A stretch of DNA of 64,000 nt from Torymus aiolomorphi (GCA_036365515.1 CM070874.1:246010930-246074929); one strand, 5' to 3'. Shown: positions 10,793-24,360, counted from the stretch's first letter. Made by a program: numbers and translations. Notes: generated by a model from the sequence alone, not told the origin.

Positions 10793-11233
10793 CTACTCAG
10801 CCTCATTGTTGGTGGTGTCACCCTGGCCCGTCGTTTCCTCTTCGCTGTCGACTGTGGTTGCGTTTGATGCCCATTCGCGACTGCGCTCGAGATTTTTCTG
10901 GACTAGCCTGTCCGTTTTTAAAATCTCGAGCGGGTGCGGTTCGTCCGACCTGGAGTTTGCCCACGATATGTCGTGTTCCGAACCGGACGTTCGATCCAGG
11001 AACGTGCGGCGAGCATTTGCGCGTTCCACTCACGCGGAATGCTCGTCGGCGGCGGCTAGGCTTTCAAAATCCTCTGGATCGTAGTCGCCTGCCAGCCACT
11101 TACTGATGCGCTCTAGCTTCAGGAACGTTCCGCCGCTTCTCTTCAGTCCGAACACTTGCGTGTAACGCAGTGTCTCGTCCTCGGTGAGGCATCTGCACCA
11201 ATTATCGATGGCTTTGGCTGCAGACTCTCCCAT
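10793..11233 (-). pseudogene. gypsy-1 short ORF upstream of gag
   Basis: From an ATG at 11233 the frame encodes about 67 residues, meets TGA (complement of 11030-11032) and continues in the same frame for 79 codons to 10793. The product is acidic at its C-terminal end (EEETTGQGD). The frame is the same as that of the gag start 19 bp further on, so this may be the original gag N-terminus with two stops. No family is recognised. Confidence 0.5.
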
Positions 11234-11982
11234 CGTTGCGTTTGTTTACAATTAAACCTCTCCCGGAGTATACCTGTGCGCGGCTAAATGATTACGTTCG
11301 CGTATCGAATGAGCGCACCAAAAATACAAAAAAAAAATATATATACAAAGTAATTTTTCTCCTATCAGGTATACTCCGATCAAGTGCGTGTGTATGTCTA
11401 TTCCGGTTCGACTCTCAGTTGTGGCTCACAATCTCTCAACGACCGCTGAGAGACAACGAACCGCTTCCTTCTGTCGCCTTTATTCTCTTCGGCAAAAACC
11501 GCCGAAAAGGAATTAATAGAGAAAAAAACGAAAAACCGCTGAAGCGTAAAAAAAACTAATTTTCTATCTCGACTATCTAATTAATGTTTAACTAAATTTT
11601 TTTTTTAATTCGCTAGTTATTTTATTAACTAACGCGACAAAAGAAAGGGCAATTAAAAGTTAAACTCTTGTCGACCCGACAATGTTTACTATACTCAGCT
11701 TGTATATGCTGGTCTTTCGCCTAAGAAGGCGATGTTTATCGCTCACGCACACACACGCTTACACTCGTGGTTTATCGCGCGCTCGCGACATTTTCGTACG
11801 CGGCGCGTCGGGGTTATCCGCACCACCCGATTCTACAATCCGTAGAAAAAAACCTGGTTTGATTCAGTCAAATTCCTAATTTTAACTTCTAATCCCGATT
11901 TTTAGAGGAAAAAAACCAGAGAAAAAGTCTTTCTCCCAATCTAATTTCCCGCACGCTCGTCGGTCGCAGGTATCCGTGTATC
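11234..11982 (-). other. gypsy-1 untranslated leader
   Basis: AT-rich leader between the primer-binding site and the first ORF, with short A/T runs and one CGCG-rich patch near 11760-11815. No supported ORF is seen. Confidence 0.6.
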
Positions 11983-12000
11983 CACACGTTAAGGGCGCCA
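11983..12000 (-). promoter_or_regulatory. Candidate gypsy-1 primer-binding site
   Basis: Two bases inside the 5' LTR the minus strand reads TGGCGCCCTTAACG. The TGGCGCCC opening is what a site complementary to the CCA-ended tail of a tRNA should look like. The priming tRNA was not identified. Confidence 0.65.
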
Positions 12001-12002
12001 GT

Positions 12003-13150
<1,148 letters not shown>

Positions 13151-13162
13151 ATATATATATAT

Positions 13163-13236
<74 letters not shown>
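13151..13236. repeat. (TA)n microsatellite beyond gypsy-1
   Basis: TA repeats with GAT and AAAT interruptions, the continuation of the tract at 3386-3477 on the other side of gypsy-1. A separate (GA)n tract follows at 13293-13320. Confidence 0.93.
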
Positions 13237-13239
<3 letters not shown>

Positions 13240-13289
13240 ACCGCTGCTCAATATATAACAATATGTGTTATATAAATTGAATGTATACT

Positions 13290-13326
<37 letters not shown>

Positions 13327-13560
13327 AACAACAACAAAATTGTGACTCTAAATAACCTCAAAATATCGTATGGTATTTTTAAATATACGTAATTAGGTAA
13401 AAAAGATATTATGAATCTCAATCAGCTGATGGCATGACATGTGTATACTTTTATACATAGATAAGTATTATACATTATATATATCATATAAAAAAGTAAA
13501 TATAACTTAAAAAAAAATAAAAAATAGATACTTTGTGAAAATTTTTTTCATTTTCAGATT

Positions 13561-14345
13561 ATACAATTCTCACAAACTTTGAGCTCCGGAACAGATTCTT
13601 ATCGAAGGAGTAGCACCAGTATAAGTAATACCAGTAACTTCTCATTACATCGACAAAATCTTCATAGACTACAAGTAATACCATTAGACAGTCTTTTAGT
13701 AGGTGGAATAGAAACAGGATCTATTACAGAAATCTTTGGAGAATTTAGACCTGGAAAATCACAGCTTTGTCACACTTTAGCCGTTAACTGCCAACTACCT
13801 GTTGATATGGGAGGTGCAGATGCCAAGTTCATATACATTGATACTGAAGGTACTTTCAGACCTGAAAGACTAATTGCTGTAGCTCAAAGGTATGACATCA
13901 GTGGGGATAGTGTACTTGGCAACTGCCCGTCCATACAACTCTGACCACCAAACTTAGCTTTTGATAAAAGCCAGTGCTATGATGTCATAATCTAGATATG
14001 GGCTAGGATTTTGTAGGAAGAGGAGAATTGGCAGCTCGCCAAATGCATTTAGCCAGGTTTCTTCGATTATTGCTTAGATTAGCTGATGAATTTGACTGTG
14101 CAATGCTTATCACTAATGTAGTAGTAGCTCAAGTGGATCGTGCAGCTGGTATGTTTGGGGGTGATCAAAAGAAACCTATTAGCGGCAATATTGTTATCCA
14201 TACAAGCACAACTAGACTTTATTTACGTAAAGGAAGAGGTTCACCTCTTCCAAGTGAAACAAGGATATGCAAAATTTGCGATTCATGCTTACCTGAAAGT
14301 GAAGCTACATTTCGATAAATGTTGATGGAATTGGTGATGTTAAAG
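13561..14345 (+). pseudogene. RAD51-like recombinase pseudogene, intronless and broken
   Basis: RAD51 recombinases form ATP-dependent filaments on single-stranded DNA in homologous recombination. The fragment contains [20 protein letters not shown] (Walker A region; the family has TGK where this has PGK), [12 protein letters not shown] and then [42 protein letters not shown] and ETRICKI. After [10 protein letters not shown] the frame slips near 13920, so an [10 protein letters not shown] block lies in another frame with a stop right after it. The Walker B segment around 13990-14010 is deleted. RAD51 rather than DMC1 is favoured by [10 protein letters not shown] and VVAQVD. Lack of introns across the core suggests a retrocopy, though no poly-A tail is clear. 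The N-terminal domain is missing. Confidence 0.85.
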
Positions 14346-14880
14346 AAAAGTATTATTATAGTATTATAAGTATTATTAATTTTTTGAATTACATTTATTC
14401 TTTCAGACTGAGGCTTCACTCCGTTTTCTACTTAAAATGCAAATGCAGCTTGAAGAAGATATTAACATAAAAACAAACACACTAATATATTCTACTTATT
14501 TTTAGGTTGTGAATGCGGTTTTTCTGAAATATTTTTTGTTTTTGTAGATCTTGCAAACCCAAGTTCATGTATTAACTACAAGATTTGTGTTAATTTGTAC
14601 AACAAAAATAATCAGATAAGTATTAAATAACTAAATGCCTATTTTTAAAATATAAAATATGAGTTAGAGATGAACACTGAAACTTTCTGTTAATTTTTTA
14701 TATTTTTTTCAGATTGTATAAGGAATATGATCTGAATTTGTACGTGATTCTACAAAAAGAAGAAATCATTATAATTTAGTTGAAGTTATATTCAATAATT
14801 AGATTTTCTTTTATTATATAGAATGCGGATTCCACGCAAAAACTAGCAGGCCAGAAGTTTTTCAACAATAAAAAGACCAC
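14346..14880. other. AT-rich stretch, no supported gene
   Basis: Two segments preceded by pyrimidine-AG (near 14406 and 14712) look like splice acceptors in front of short open stretches, but neither matches a known protein. Nothing is claimed. Confidence 0.4.
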
Positions 14881-15620
14881 AGTAAATTTTTTTCTACACA
14901 AGATTAAGATAATTCCAAAAAGTTACATTCATAAATAAATGTCAAGAAAGTTTTTGTTCTCTCAGTGATTCTTAGTTCATAAACAGTTAAAAAAAATTCT
15001 GTAAAATGAAAATTAAAATACAGAGAAATGCCAAAATGATGCGTTATTGTGAATATTTAAACGAATAAAAGTGCTCAGAATAATTTAGTTTATGATTAGC
15101 TCATGATAAGAGACACTATAATGTTTCAGAGTCAACAGTAAACTTTTTTCTACACAAGATTAAGATAATAATTTCAAGAAGTTATATCCATTAATAAATG
15201 TCAGAAAAGTTTTTGTTCTCTCAGTGATTCTTAGTTAATAAACAGTTAAAAAAAATTATGTAAAATTGAAATATAGAAAAATGCCAAAATGATGTGTTAT
15301 TGTGAATATTTGAACGAATAAAAGTGCTCAGAATAATTTAATTTATGATTAGCTCATGGTAAGAGTAAGAGACGCTAAAATGTCTCAGAGTTCACAGTAA
15401 ACTTTTTTCTACACAGGATTTAGATAACAATTTCAGGAAGTTATATCCATCAATATCAAAAAAGTTTTTGTTCTCTCAGTGATTCTTAGTTCATAAAATG
15501 TTTATTTTTAATTTTACAAGATGTGAACCAAAATAGATTATTTATTATCAGTGTTGAGAATAATGTAATTAATGATTGGTTCATAGTGTAGAACGCTAAA
15601 TTTTTCAGAGGAGCCATCTG
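14881..15620. repeat. Tandem repeat, about 257-bp unit, three copies
   Basis: Units start with AGTAAA(C/T)TTTTTTCTACACA at 14881, 15137 and 15396. Each contains GTTTTTGTTCTCTCAGTGATTC. The first two also contain ATGCCAAAATGATG and AAAGTGCTCAGAATAATTTA; the third is shorter and more diverged. Non-coding and satellite-like. Confidence 0.88.
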
Positions 15621-17235
15621 TTCTGTGAACATTATAGTGCATGAAGCGTTTATCTAAATTACTGTCACGGCTAGGTTTTGAGTCTGCAACCACCAATATC
15701 TTAATTTGCAAGTGGATTGTAACGAAGTGGTGTGTCTGGATCTACGACCCTTGCAAGCCTTTGCATTTATGATATTTATTTGAAATATTAATCTGAGCCT
15801 TTAGTTTGAGAAGCATTATTCTACTTCAACAAATTTAGTCGATGTCAGTGCTTACTCTTAAGATGTTGTACATATTTGCTTATGGATAAATCAAATTATT
15901 ATGTAAAATGCGAATGTTAGTAGATTTCATAAAAATATTAATGATGTACTCGAAGAGAAAAATATAATTTAACATCTGTTTAAATTCAATTTTTTTATTT
16001 AAGATAAAAAAAAGCAATTAATAAAGTCTCATTTAAAATAAAGAAGGAAGTCCATGGGAACCCAAATACCCCGAAATTATATTTTCTCTTCTTGCGTACC
16101 CTTGATAAGAGCGCCTACTTTAAATTAGCGCCTACGGTAAATTCTTTGTGGGGAGTTCATACAGTCAATTCACATTGTGTGGCGTGTGCCGCGTGCCGTG
16201 CAATTTGTGCAGTACCAAGGAGAAAATGTTTGACGTCTACAACATATACTAACACAGGACATATTATCGTCAGATTAGCCATATTATAGTATAGATTGGT
16301 AATATGTCCTTTATTTCTTCTAATCTCATCTATTCAATAAGCTCTCTCTATAAATGGTAATAATTTTTTCCATGACTGTACAAATAATATTGTTAATAAA
16401 ACTTTCTACGAAAGCATAAAATAAGACAAGTATGTAACTTTTATCTGTATGTGCTATCCACGAAAAACTTTGAAAAGAGCCTAAATATTTTGTTGAAGCA
16501 GCCAACAAGGACGTTCTGTAGAAGAATAATATACTAACAAGCTTTATTTTGAAAGATCTACAGAATCTTTGAAAAACGTTTTCTCCAAAAAGAAAGCCTT
16601 AACAGTTTTTCTCCAAAATATTTTATTTACACATTTGCCTAAACTAATTCAAAGTAGAAATAATAAAACTGTCTATACGAAAGTATAAAATAAGGCAAGT
16701 ATCAGTTTTTACTGGAATCTATAAAAATAAAAAGAATTATTTTCATATGACTTTACAATTAATAGTACTGTTAATTTATCATCATACCTAAAAAAAAATA
16801 CACGTTTGATTATATTATTTCAAAAAATTTTACGAATGTAATCATTTTATCGAGCTCCTTAAAAAAATATTCAAATATAAAACTTTTGTGAATAACTATA
16901 CTACCATTTAATAATGACATTAATAATATACTATAACAACCTCTCATAATGTTTCCACACTACGTAATTATTATTTTCTTTTATAAAATTGTGAAATCTA
17001 TTTAAAAAAACTTTTTACAAAAGTTTAAACTAAGGCAAGCAATTAGCTAAACTCTCTGTCCCTCCATTTCTATCTCTCTCTCGCCCTCTCTTTCTCCCTC
17101 CCTCTCGTTCTCCCCCTCCCCGTAGCCCGATCTCTCTCTCACCCACCCTCTTTCTACTCCTCTCACTCGCCCTCTCGCCGTCCCTCCCTCTCTTTCTCGC
17201 CCCTCTCTCGCCCTCTCTCCCTCTCTCTCAATATC
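15621..17235. other. AT-rich stretch with a CT-rich tract, no supported gene
   Basis: No homology or convincing ORF is seen. A pyrimidine-rich tract (CTCTC, CCCTC) occupies about 17056-17230 and leads directly into the foldback element that follows. Confidence 0.5.
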
Positions 17236-18213
17236 TTCTAAAATTCATAAGAATTTTTTCAGATGTTTACGAAAAGTCAAAGCCTATATAAAAAAATTAC
17301 ATAGTTACCAAAACATCACTATTTTTCATTACTTTCTCAATTTTGAACTTTCTATAATATAACGCATCTTGGAAGGACAAGAGAAGTCTAGAGCTGCTCT
17401 AGCAGGGGTGGTCCTTCGATCTTCTATACGTACTTGGCGGACCCGACGGTTTGCAGTTCAAGGTGTACGACATGGTAATTTTCATATAAATATTCATATG
17501 TTTAAAGATAAGATAAAATGTATAAATGGGCTGCTTCTACATATTAACTACTGATCCGCGAGTCTATCACTCTATTTTTAAATAGAAAGTGCAAACCCGC
17601 GTGAAAATATCATATGAGATCTCACATGAGATCCCATAATATATTAAATTGCAGATGACATTACATATGAGATCTTATATGATATTTACACGCGGAAAAA
17701 GGATATATAATATGTTGCTCATAAAACGGTTAGTAAAATGTAAAGCACTTTTTAGTAGACTATAAATTTATATGAATTTTTTATTTTATTCTTTTTTAAA
17801 AAGGCCGGACAGAAGGAAAAATATTTTGGGTAACGAAAGTAAATCATGATTCTGTACATGTAAGGATGTTGTACTTAACTGTATCAATTAAAAATTAGAG
17901 CCAGTGTCATTATTTATAGTGGACTTATAGGTATTAATATTGTTAACGAATTTATGCAAAAGTTTAGTATTCTGCATTTAAGTAACGCACCGGTAAACTG
18001 CAAACGGTTGGGCCCGCCAAGTATGTGTCGGAGGACCACCCCTGCTAGAGCAGCTCTAGACTTCTCTTGTCCCCCCAAGATATGTAATATTATAGAAAGT
18101 TCAAAATTGAGAAAAAATAATGAGAAATAGTGATGTGTTGGTAACTATGTAATTTTTTTATGTAGGCTTTCACTTTTCGCAAATATCTGAAAAAATTCTT
18201 ATGAATTTTAGAA
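17236..18213. mobile_element. Foldback/MITE-like element with 220-230-bp inverted arms
   Basis: The left arm (17236-17463) and right arm (17993-18213) are inverted copies. Outer ends read TTCTAAAATTCATAAGAATT; inner parts share AAGTCTAGAGCTGCTCTAGC and a GGTGGTCCT...ACTTGGCGG...CCC segment. The middle carries a second hairpin at 17595-17696. There is no transposase, so it is non-autonomous. No target duplication could be fixed. Confidence 0.83.
17595..17696. repeat. Internal palindrome of the foldback element
   Basis: CGCGTGAAAATATCATATGA on the left is answered by an inverted TCATATGATATTTACACGCG-like sequence on the right, with ATGAGATC palindromes between. It could form a hairpin of about 30 bp per arm inside the larger one. 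Confidence 0.7.
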
Positions 18214-18819
18214 ACAAAAAGAAGGCATTATGTAATTAAAATAATTTTCGCCCACACGGGCGTCAAGTGCATAGGTTTAACAGTTTTGTAGGAGTATGTG
18301 AGCTATTAGGCCTCTTGCACGTTAAGAAGTACTTTATAACCACTGGCTGCATAATTTTGAAGTTACAACGTGGGTGTAAAATGTAATTTTACACGCGAGG
18401 TACGAAAAGTTCTATTATGTCAGTCAAGTTAACTTATGACCGGTACTTGACAACAATAAATTGATTTTAGTACTTTCTTGTGTTTAATTTGTATAGAAGG
18501 ATGAAGAAATTAATACATTTCTGAGAGCAGTCATACAGTTGTTTCGGAGAGTGGTTTGCATTACTTGACTATCGATAATTGATTTCACAACTTTCGTTTG
18601 TTTGATTTGCAGAGATCAATTTGAATGTACTGTTATCGCCTTTTATAAAATAATGCTGAAGGGAATCAAGCAAAGGTTCGGGAAAATTAGAAGGGAAAAT
18701 GACTTGCACGTTAACACTCGATTTAATACCGATTAAATAAACTTCTTTATTTCTAAAATACTTCTAAACTCTAAATAATTTAAATCTAATATACTTGATG
18801 AAATAAATCTGATTTTGCT
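18214..18819. other. AT-rich stretch, no supported gene
   Basis: One small hairpin CGCCCACACGGGCG lies near 18250. No coding signal or recognised repeat. Confidence 0.45.
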
Positions 18820-19045
18820 TGGTGCCGGGGTAAAACGCGGGAGGTCGCTAGAACTCGGGGCGCGGGTAAGCCTCGCGAGTCGGCCGCCGGACGAATATTG
18901 AATAACTGCCTAAATTAGCGCGAGCAAAGAGCCCAGCGATGCCTTATCAGTGTGCCACACACATAAGCGGAAACGAGAGAGAACAAAGCGACGCTTACGG
19001 CGCTCGAAGGCACAGAATACAGTAGGCGCGGCGCGTAATTAAAAC
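18820..19045. other. GC-rich island of unknown origin
   Basis: A sharp rise in GC with CGCG-rich text (for example GGGGCGCGGG), unlike its AT-rich flanks. In this window such islands are usually retroelement LTRs, but no matching copy was found here. Confidence 0.35.
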
Positions 19046-19345
19046 ACTGGCGTAATCAGTACTTACATATAATTTGTTCAGCACACATTGAATCAAATAA
19101 GTAAAAGACTTTTGTACTAGTATTTATTTGATTTATTTTAAAAAATCATAAATATTATTTTGTAAATTATACAAAAATAAACCTATAATATAAAATAAAA
19201 ATCGTTGTCCTAACTCATTGCAGTAGATATTCATTGGAATACTATTACAATTTATATTAAAGGTATCAAAATAAATTATATTACATATAAATAATTAATA
19301 TGTATAAATTTATGATATGATTTATTTAAAATTACTCATTCCTCA

Positions 19346-20332
19346 GTGTTATTTTCTTTTTTGAAACTCGTTTTTCCATTTTATCACACTATGGAACATT
19401 TTCTCCCTACGGACTCCGACCGAATCGTTAATGCGAAACAATACCGACATCCTGTAGCCTTCAAGGAGTTCATACAGAAGGATATTGCAATGAAGATTAA
19501 AGATGGAATAATCGAACCATCTAGCAGCCCTAGCAATTCTCTGATAAGGATCGTTCCCAAAAGGCCGGATTTCCAAGAAAACCCTAGATGGCGTATGGTC
19601 ATCAACTTCCGCGAATTGAATACCCTCTCCGGAACATATCCGATCTCCTAGATCAGGTAGAGGTAGCCACTTATTTGTCAGGAACGTAAGGGAATTTACA
19701 GGACTCAAGGGACAGGACTCACAATCAATAGTTTATCCAGGATTATTCCAACATTTCTAAACCGTTGTACGAGCTTCAGAAGAAGGACAATGATTTCAAC
19801 TGAGATCCAGCTCAAGAGAAGGCTTTCATAACTTTGAAGGATAAGTTATATAACTATTCGATTGCTATATTTCCCGACTTCAGCAAGCCTTTTACCTTGA
19901 TCACGGATGCCTCTGATGGCGCCATAGGGTCCGTGTTAAGTCAAAAAAAGGAGAACTTCGACCACCCAATAATCCTAATAATCTACCTGTCTATAACTTT
20001 GAATAACCAAGTGTAACTATAGTACTACAGAAAAGAAATGTTTGGCCGTGTTATACGCTTTAAACCAATACCGACTCTACCTACTCAAACGACAATTCAC
20101 TTTAGTGGTTGATCACGAGCCCCTTAATTGGATGCACAGTCGCAAGGATCCGGGACAAAGGCTCATGCGCTGGCTGTTCAAGTTCATTGGCTATGAATAT
20201 ACCTTCAAATATAAACGTGGTAAGCTGAATTGCCATGCTGATGCCCTTTCCAAGAACTCCGCAGATCAACCCAACGAAGAAGAGATCAACCAGAATCTCC
20301 CGCAACTCAAGATCATGGTGCTAAAGGATTGA
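19346..20332 (+). pseudogene. Ty3/gypsy pol remnant (RT fingers and RNase H)
   Basis: The first part carries KIKDGIIEPSSSPSNSLIRI and MVINFRELNTLSGTYPIS, the start of a gypsy-type RT. The palm, including the YxDD box, is deleted. RNase H resumes with FTLITDASDGAIGSVLSQ, then LAVLYALNQYRLYLLKRQFT and DHEPLNWMHS, ending KRGKLNCHADALSK. The joins are frameshifted. It belongs to a different gypsy lineage from the two minus-strand elements, judging by sequence style. Confidence 0.85.
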
Positions 20333-20507
20333 AAAGACGCAGAAAAACTGATGACGGAAAAGGACGGAAGAGCCCTAATACCGACTCAAGGGGCGGCCAA
20401 AGCCGGGCTATCGGGAACTCAATTCCCTACCTCCTCGATCATGTCCTCCTCTGGTGTAGAGTAACCGTGCGAGACAAACGATTCGCAACCACCAATCTAT
20501 GACCTTC

Positions 20508-21125
20508 GGAGAAGCGGAATAAGGCTCGACGACGAAAAAGAAGAAGAACCAAAAGAAAAAAAAAGAGATTCCACCGGAAGCAGAACTACCTGCACCAGTC
20601 ACTGATCAGATCGAGATCCAGGTTACGACACCAGAACATAGCGCTTCCGAAGCCGACGATGACCCTCGACCAGGACAGGCCAGGTCCATAAGTCAAGAGG
20701 AAGTTGCGGAATCAACTCGCAAATTCGAAGAGAGTCTTTGAATCCTTATGGAAAAGACGAGGACAGAAGGAGGAGAGGAGATGTCTCACCCCGAACTCCC
20801 TCCTCACCTGTAGGAAGGGAAATGTAGTCAAATGGATCCTTACGATTCCGAGGGTCTCAACGATGAAACATTATCCCAGAGGATCAAGGAGCTTATAGAT
20901 CGTATTGCGGCCGTGATCGAAACTGAACTTGTAACGTTATCGGAAGCAGTAGAAAATCCTACTGTCCCGGAAGAACGTAACAACAGTTGTGATATTTCAG
21001 TGATACCGCGGCCCCCACAACGTGCCATATTCGTCACCCCTATCAAGCACACTTTAGGTTACAACTTGACGACCGTTGGGAACTACGTACGTCGGCTTGG
21101 GGACGAAGAAGAACTATTTCTTTAG
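20508..21125 (+). pseudogene. Unrecognised coding-like region downstream of the gypsy remnant
   Basis: An open stretch of about 105 codons (about 20508-20823) encodes a very basic then Pro/Glu-rich segment with EESLNPYGKDEDRRRRGD. A second frame (20832-21125) starts MDPYDSEGLNDETLSQRI and ends in YVRRLGDEEELFL. It may be part of the same retroelement (a gag- or tail-like region), but no domain is recognised. Confidence 0.4.
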
Positions 21126-21375
21126 GCCTTATAGATTATTGTATTAAAATACATGCTCAATTAAAAAATGAAATTTCTTTGGAAAAATAGAAAGCTACAC
21201 TAAATTTAACATGTTACACTCTAGATTACAATTGATACATTTTCAAAATTTGAATTGGGGATTAACGAGAGGAGCGAGTAGGGGGTACATCTAGTGTGTG
21301 TGTGTGTGTGCGTGTGTTGTGTGTGAGAGTATACACACACACACACATACACACACACATTTCTTAAAGTCAGAA
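21126..21375. repeat. AT-rich spacer with self-complementary GT/AC microsatellite
   Basis: A (GT)n run at about 21294-21330 is followed by an (AC)n run to about 21360. The two can pair into one hairpin. The rest has no gene. Confidence 0.7.
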
Positions 21376-22115
21376 TAGTCGGGGCCCACGCTGATCATTC
21401 GCCGATTACTGAGTCTCACTACAATGCCATCGAACGCCCGTTCTGTACCACTCTTGACCACAAGTTCAGTCTCCTACCGGTTACCGAAAGCCGAGGTACT
21501 TTAGCCATAAATCATTCGACGCCTAAGGCACCGGGTCTTGATGGAATCTCCACCCCCATGTTGGTACAGGCCTTGAATAAGACTTTCACCCCTCAGCTCA
21601 ATTTTTTTATCACGAATGCCACTTTCCCATCTGAATGGAAGAAAGCCCTCATATGCCCATGAGCCAAAACCAAAACCCCACGCCTGTCTTCAGAAATGAG
21701 GCCAATTGCCCTTCTCTCTGAGTGCTTAAAGGTACTGGAGTATCTAATGCATGACCAGCTATCCGGCTACCTCGAGGTTCACGGCCTCCTCTAGCCGTGC
21801 CAGGCTGGGTTTCGTCGAGAGCACAGTACTCAGTCTGCTCTCCTAGACGTGATCCATGACGTCAGGTAGGCCGTCGAAGATCGAATCACCATCTTAATCC
21901 TATACGCACGACTCCCAGCGAACCTAAGGATAATAAACATATCTGATCATGCTCTGGCCACTCTTATTTACAACTTATATGAAAAACCTACCCGTGGCAC
22001 TGTCATTCGCCAGCATCAACATATACTCGGACGACCCACAACTCTATTTCAATTTTCACCCGACCGCATTCATCAAACAATCGCTCGTGCTACAGACGAT
22101 GCTGAAGCAGTCGCA
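21376..22115 (+). pseudogene. Non-LTR retrotransposon reverse transcriptase remnant
   Basis: Degenerate Jockey-type RT: HSTPKAPGLDGISTPMLVQA, then MRPIALLSECLKVLEYLMHD and CQAGFRREHSTQSALLDVI. A deletion follows, and then LLFTTYMKNLP and a catalytic box reading IYSDDPQLYF. Several stops and at least one large deletion interrupt it. The endonuclease and 3' end are absent. Confidence 0.78.
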
Positions 22116-22149
22116 GATTGAGCCACACAGAATTAGCTACTCATAAACC

Positions 22150-23270
22150 AGCACAAATAAAGGTTATGATCCTAGTTAGTTATCTCTATCTCGCCAGGTT
22201 CGCTTTCGCCCCACTTCCCAGAGTCACCATCGATGGTCATTCCATTATCGAAGCCGAAGATGCGGTGGTACCAGCAGACCTTTCCGGTTGGTGGGTTGGC
22301 TGAGGATGATCTCGAACTCCAGTTTCCGCTGTTGCTCCTGATGTTGCTTCTGCTCTTGCTTCTGCCTCTACCTCTGGAGTTGTTGTTGTTGTTGTTTGAT
22401 ACCTTGTCCAGAATTTCCCTTCACACGCCGATGAGCTGCGCGAGGATATCCTGTTACCTTCCTTGTCATCCTGGCGCTGGGTTGCGTAGATACCAGGTGA
22501 AGGGGTCCGTGGCTGGATAGAACTGGGCTTAGCGTGAGCGCTGGTATAGTTAACTGCGAAGGAGTTCATCCCAATGTGAGTATCCGAAAACTGCGGTGGC
22601 AGCTACTGCAGCTGATGCAAAAAGTGTTACTGCTGCTGCTGCTGCTGCAGCGTTGATTACTGTGATGGCTGCATGATAACCAGGGGCGGGCCGGTTCCGT
22701 GCGTCGAAAACGGCTGCTGCTGCTAGCTTGTGACTAGGAGCTGGTGCATGGCAGTCGACACATCGGTCGTAGTGGACGGCGGCTGCTGCTGCGTGCATGC
22801 AGTATGGGGCGCGGCGATGCCGATGTATACGTCCGCATGGTGCTGCGCGCCAAATTGTGCGTCGGAATCTACGGGTGCGCGCTCCTGCTGCTACTGCTGC
22901 ACGTCAATGTACGCGGGTACGTGCTGCTTCAGTGCGTCGATGTGCACGGGCACTTACTGCTGCTGGTGTGCGTCGGCTGCTTGGGCACCTGGTCCACGTG
23001 CATGTCGTCGTTCGCGAACGCGTTGCCCCGCAGTACGATTGTGTCTTTGAGCGTATCATGCTTCTCGTCAGAAGAAACCTCCGGATCGGCTTCCTCAGGT
23101 TGCTTGCGGCGGCGGCGTCGACGCGGCATCGGTACGTTGATTTTCTTCGGGATTTTCAGTGTGCCCCAGTGCTACCTGTTGCACGGATTAACGCGGCTAT
23201 TTTGGCTTGATGGCGCGGGTTCTTGTGCCGGCGGGCAGAATTAGCTTTCGCCCCCCACCCGCCCCGCACT
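22150..23270 (-). other. GC-rich, CTG/CAG-rich island; possible ORF1-like remains
   Basis: Composition switches to GC-rich with a short CTG run (near 22630) and many scattered CTG/CAG triplets. Minus-strand frames give Ala-rich or Thr/Glu-rich low-complexity segments, and one basic start MPRRRRRRKQPEEADPEV. It precedes, in minus orientation, nothing that can be joined with confidence. It may be the remains of a retroelement ORF1. Confidence 0.3.
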
Positions 23271-23759
23271 CGCGCACAAGGTGTTTTTCGAATGATAGTA
23301 AACAGAAATCACGCGACTATGCGCGCATGTTGTTGCTTTACTTTCGTTTTTAATTGAGGTTGATTTACAGCGCACTTCGCCGAAACATGAAATTTGTAAA
23401 ATACGTTGGCCAATTAATTAGACGCCGAGAAATGCATTTAACAATACTTTTGGCCGTACTTCGCTATTAATCGCATTCTCTCTTTTATAAATGGAAATAT
23501 GAAAATTATGGACAATTTATGTGTGGTATAGGCAATTTATGTGTGAAATTTCATCAAGAAACGTCATTTATTGTACAGAATATTGTACTACAATGATTGT
23601 GAGGTAATAATAATAATGTAGAATATGGGTTCTCATCGATGGTGTAGTACATGTGTGTTAGTTGCGCTCCGGGTGGGTAGATTATTTTATGATTAATATT
23701 TTAACATAGCAATTATGCGTTGTCATAATATCAGTGGCATAGTCATAGTCATAGTGACA
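23271..23759. other. AT-rich spacer, no supported gene
   Basis: No ORF or recognised repeat beyond a short CATAGT run near 23740. Confidence 0.45.
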
Positions 23760-23844
23760 GTAACGGGAACGGTCAGCGTCCCCTTTCAGAGACTTGCCTT
23801 CCTAGCACTCAGGCCGAGGCGCATTGTGCTTTACGCCTGTTTTA

Positions 23845-24360
23845 TCACCCACTACACACCTTTGCCTTGATCAGCACGATCGCTTTGCATATCGATGCTT
23901 GATCAAGTTTCATAAGATCATGTGGTACCAGGAAGAAGAGTCCCCAAACCCTCCTTCTGATTGCTACCATCACTGGGCAGCGACACAGAAGGTGAGCTGA
24001 GGTCTTCTCCTCTTCCCCAAATCTCGTGCACCAATCTGTATTCATGAGACCTAACCTATATAGGTGGTGTCCGATCTCACAGTGACCTGACAACCATTCT
24101 AACGCTGCTTTGATGCTCCACCTGGGGAGACTTAGGATCTCGTTACACGAAGCGGTTGGAGCCCTTCCTCCAAGAGGTGCCCCACCTGCCTGCAGTTCGA
24201 CAAGCGCTGACATTCCTCTGCCGCCTTCGCAGTTGTCCGACTGTCAAGCACCCCTTTCAACACGCTCTCTGCTATTGGTACCCTGCGGTACAGCGCACGG
24301 TATTGAGTCGCACCTCTTTTTGCCAGTCGATCCGCCTTTTCGTTGCCGATTACTTACGGC
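23845..24360 (-). pseudogene. R1-like RNase H end and C-terminal Cys-rich domain
   Basis: EVIGNEKADRLAKRGA-like text is the end of a retroelement RNase H. Further on CEIGHHLYRLGLMNTDWC and SAHLLCRCPVMVAIRRRVWG match the C-x-C-H-type tail typical of R1/I-group elements. It directly follows the endonuclease because the RT has been deleted. Confidence 0.75.

Noticed and set aside
14881..15620. CRISPR-like array
   Set aside because: Units of about 257 bp repeat in full with no short repeat/unique spacer structure, and the genome is eukaryotic.
22233..22520. Leu-rich plus-strand ORF resembling a membrane segment
   Set aside because: It is the translation of a CTG/CTT-rich stretch, with no other membrane-protein features.
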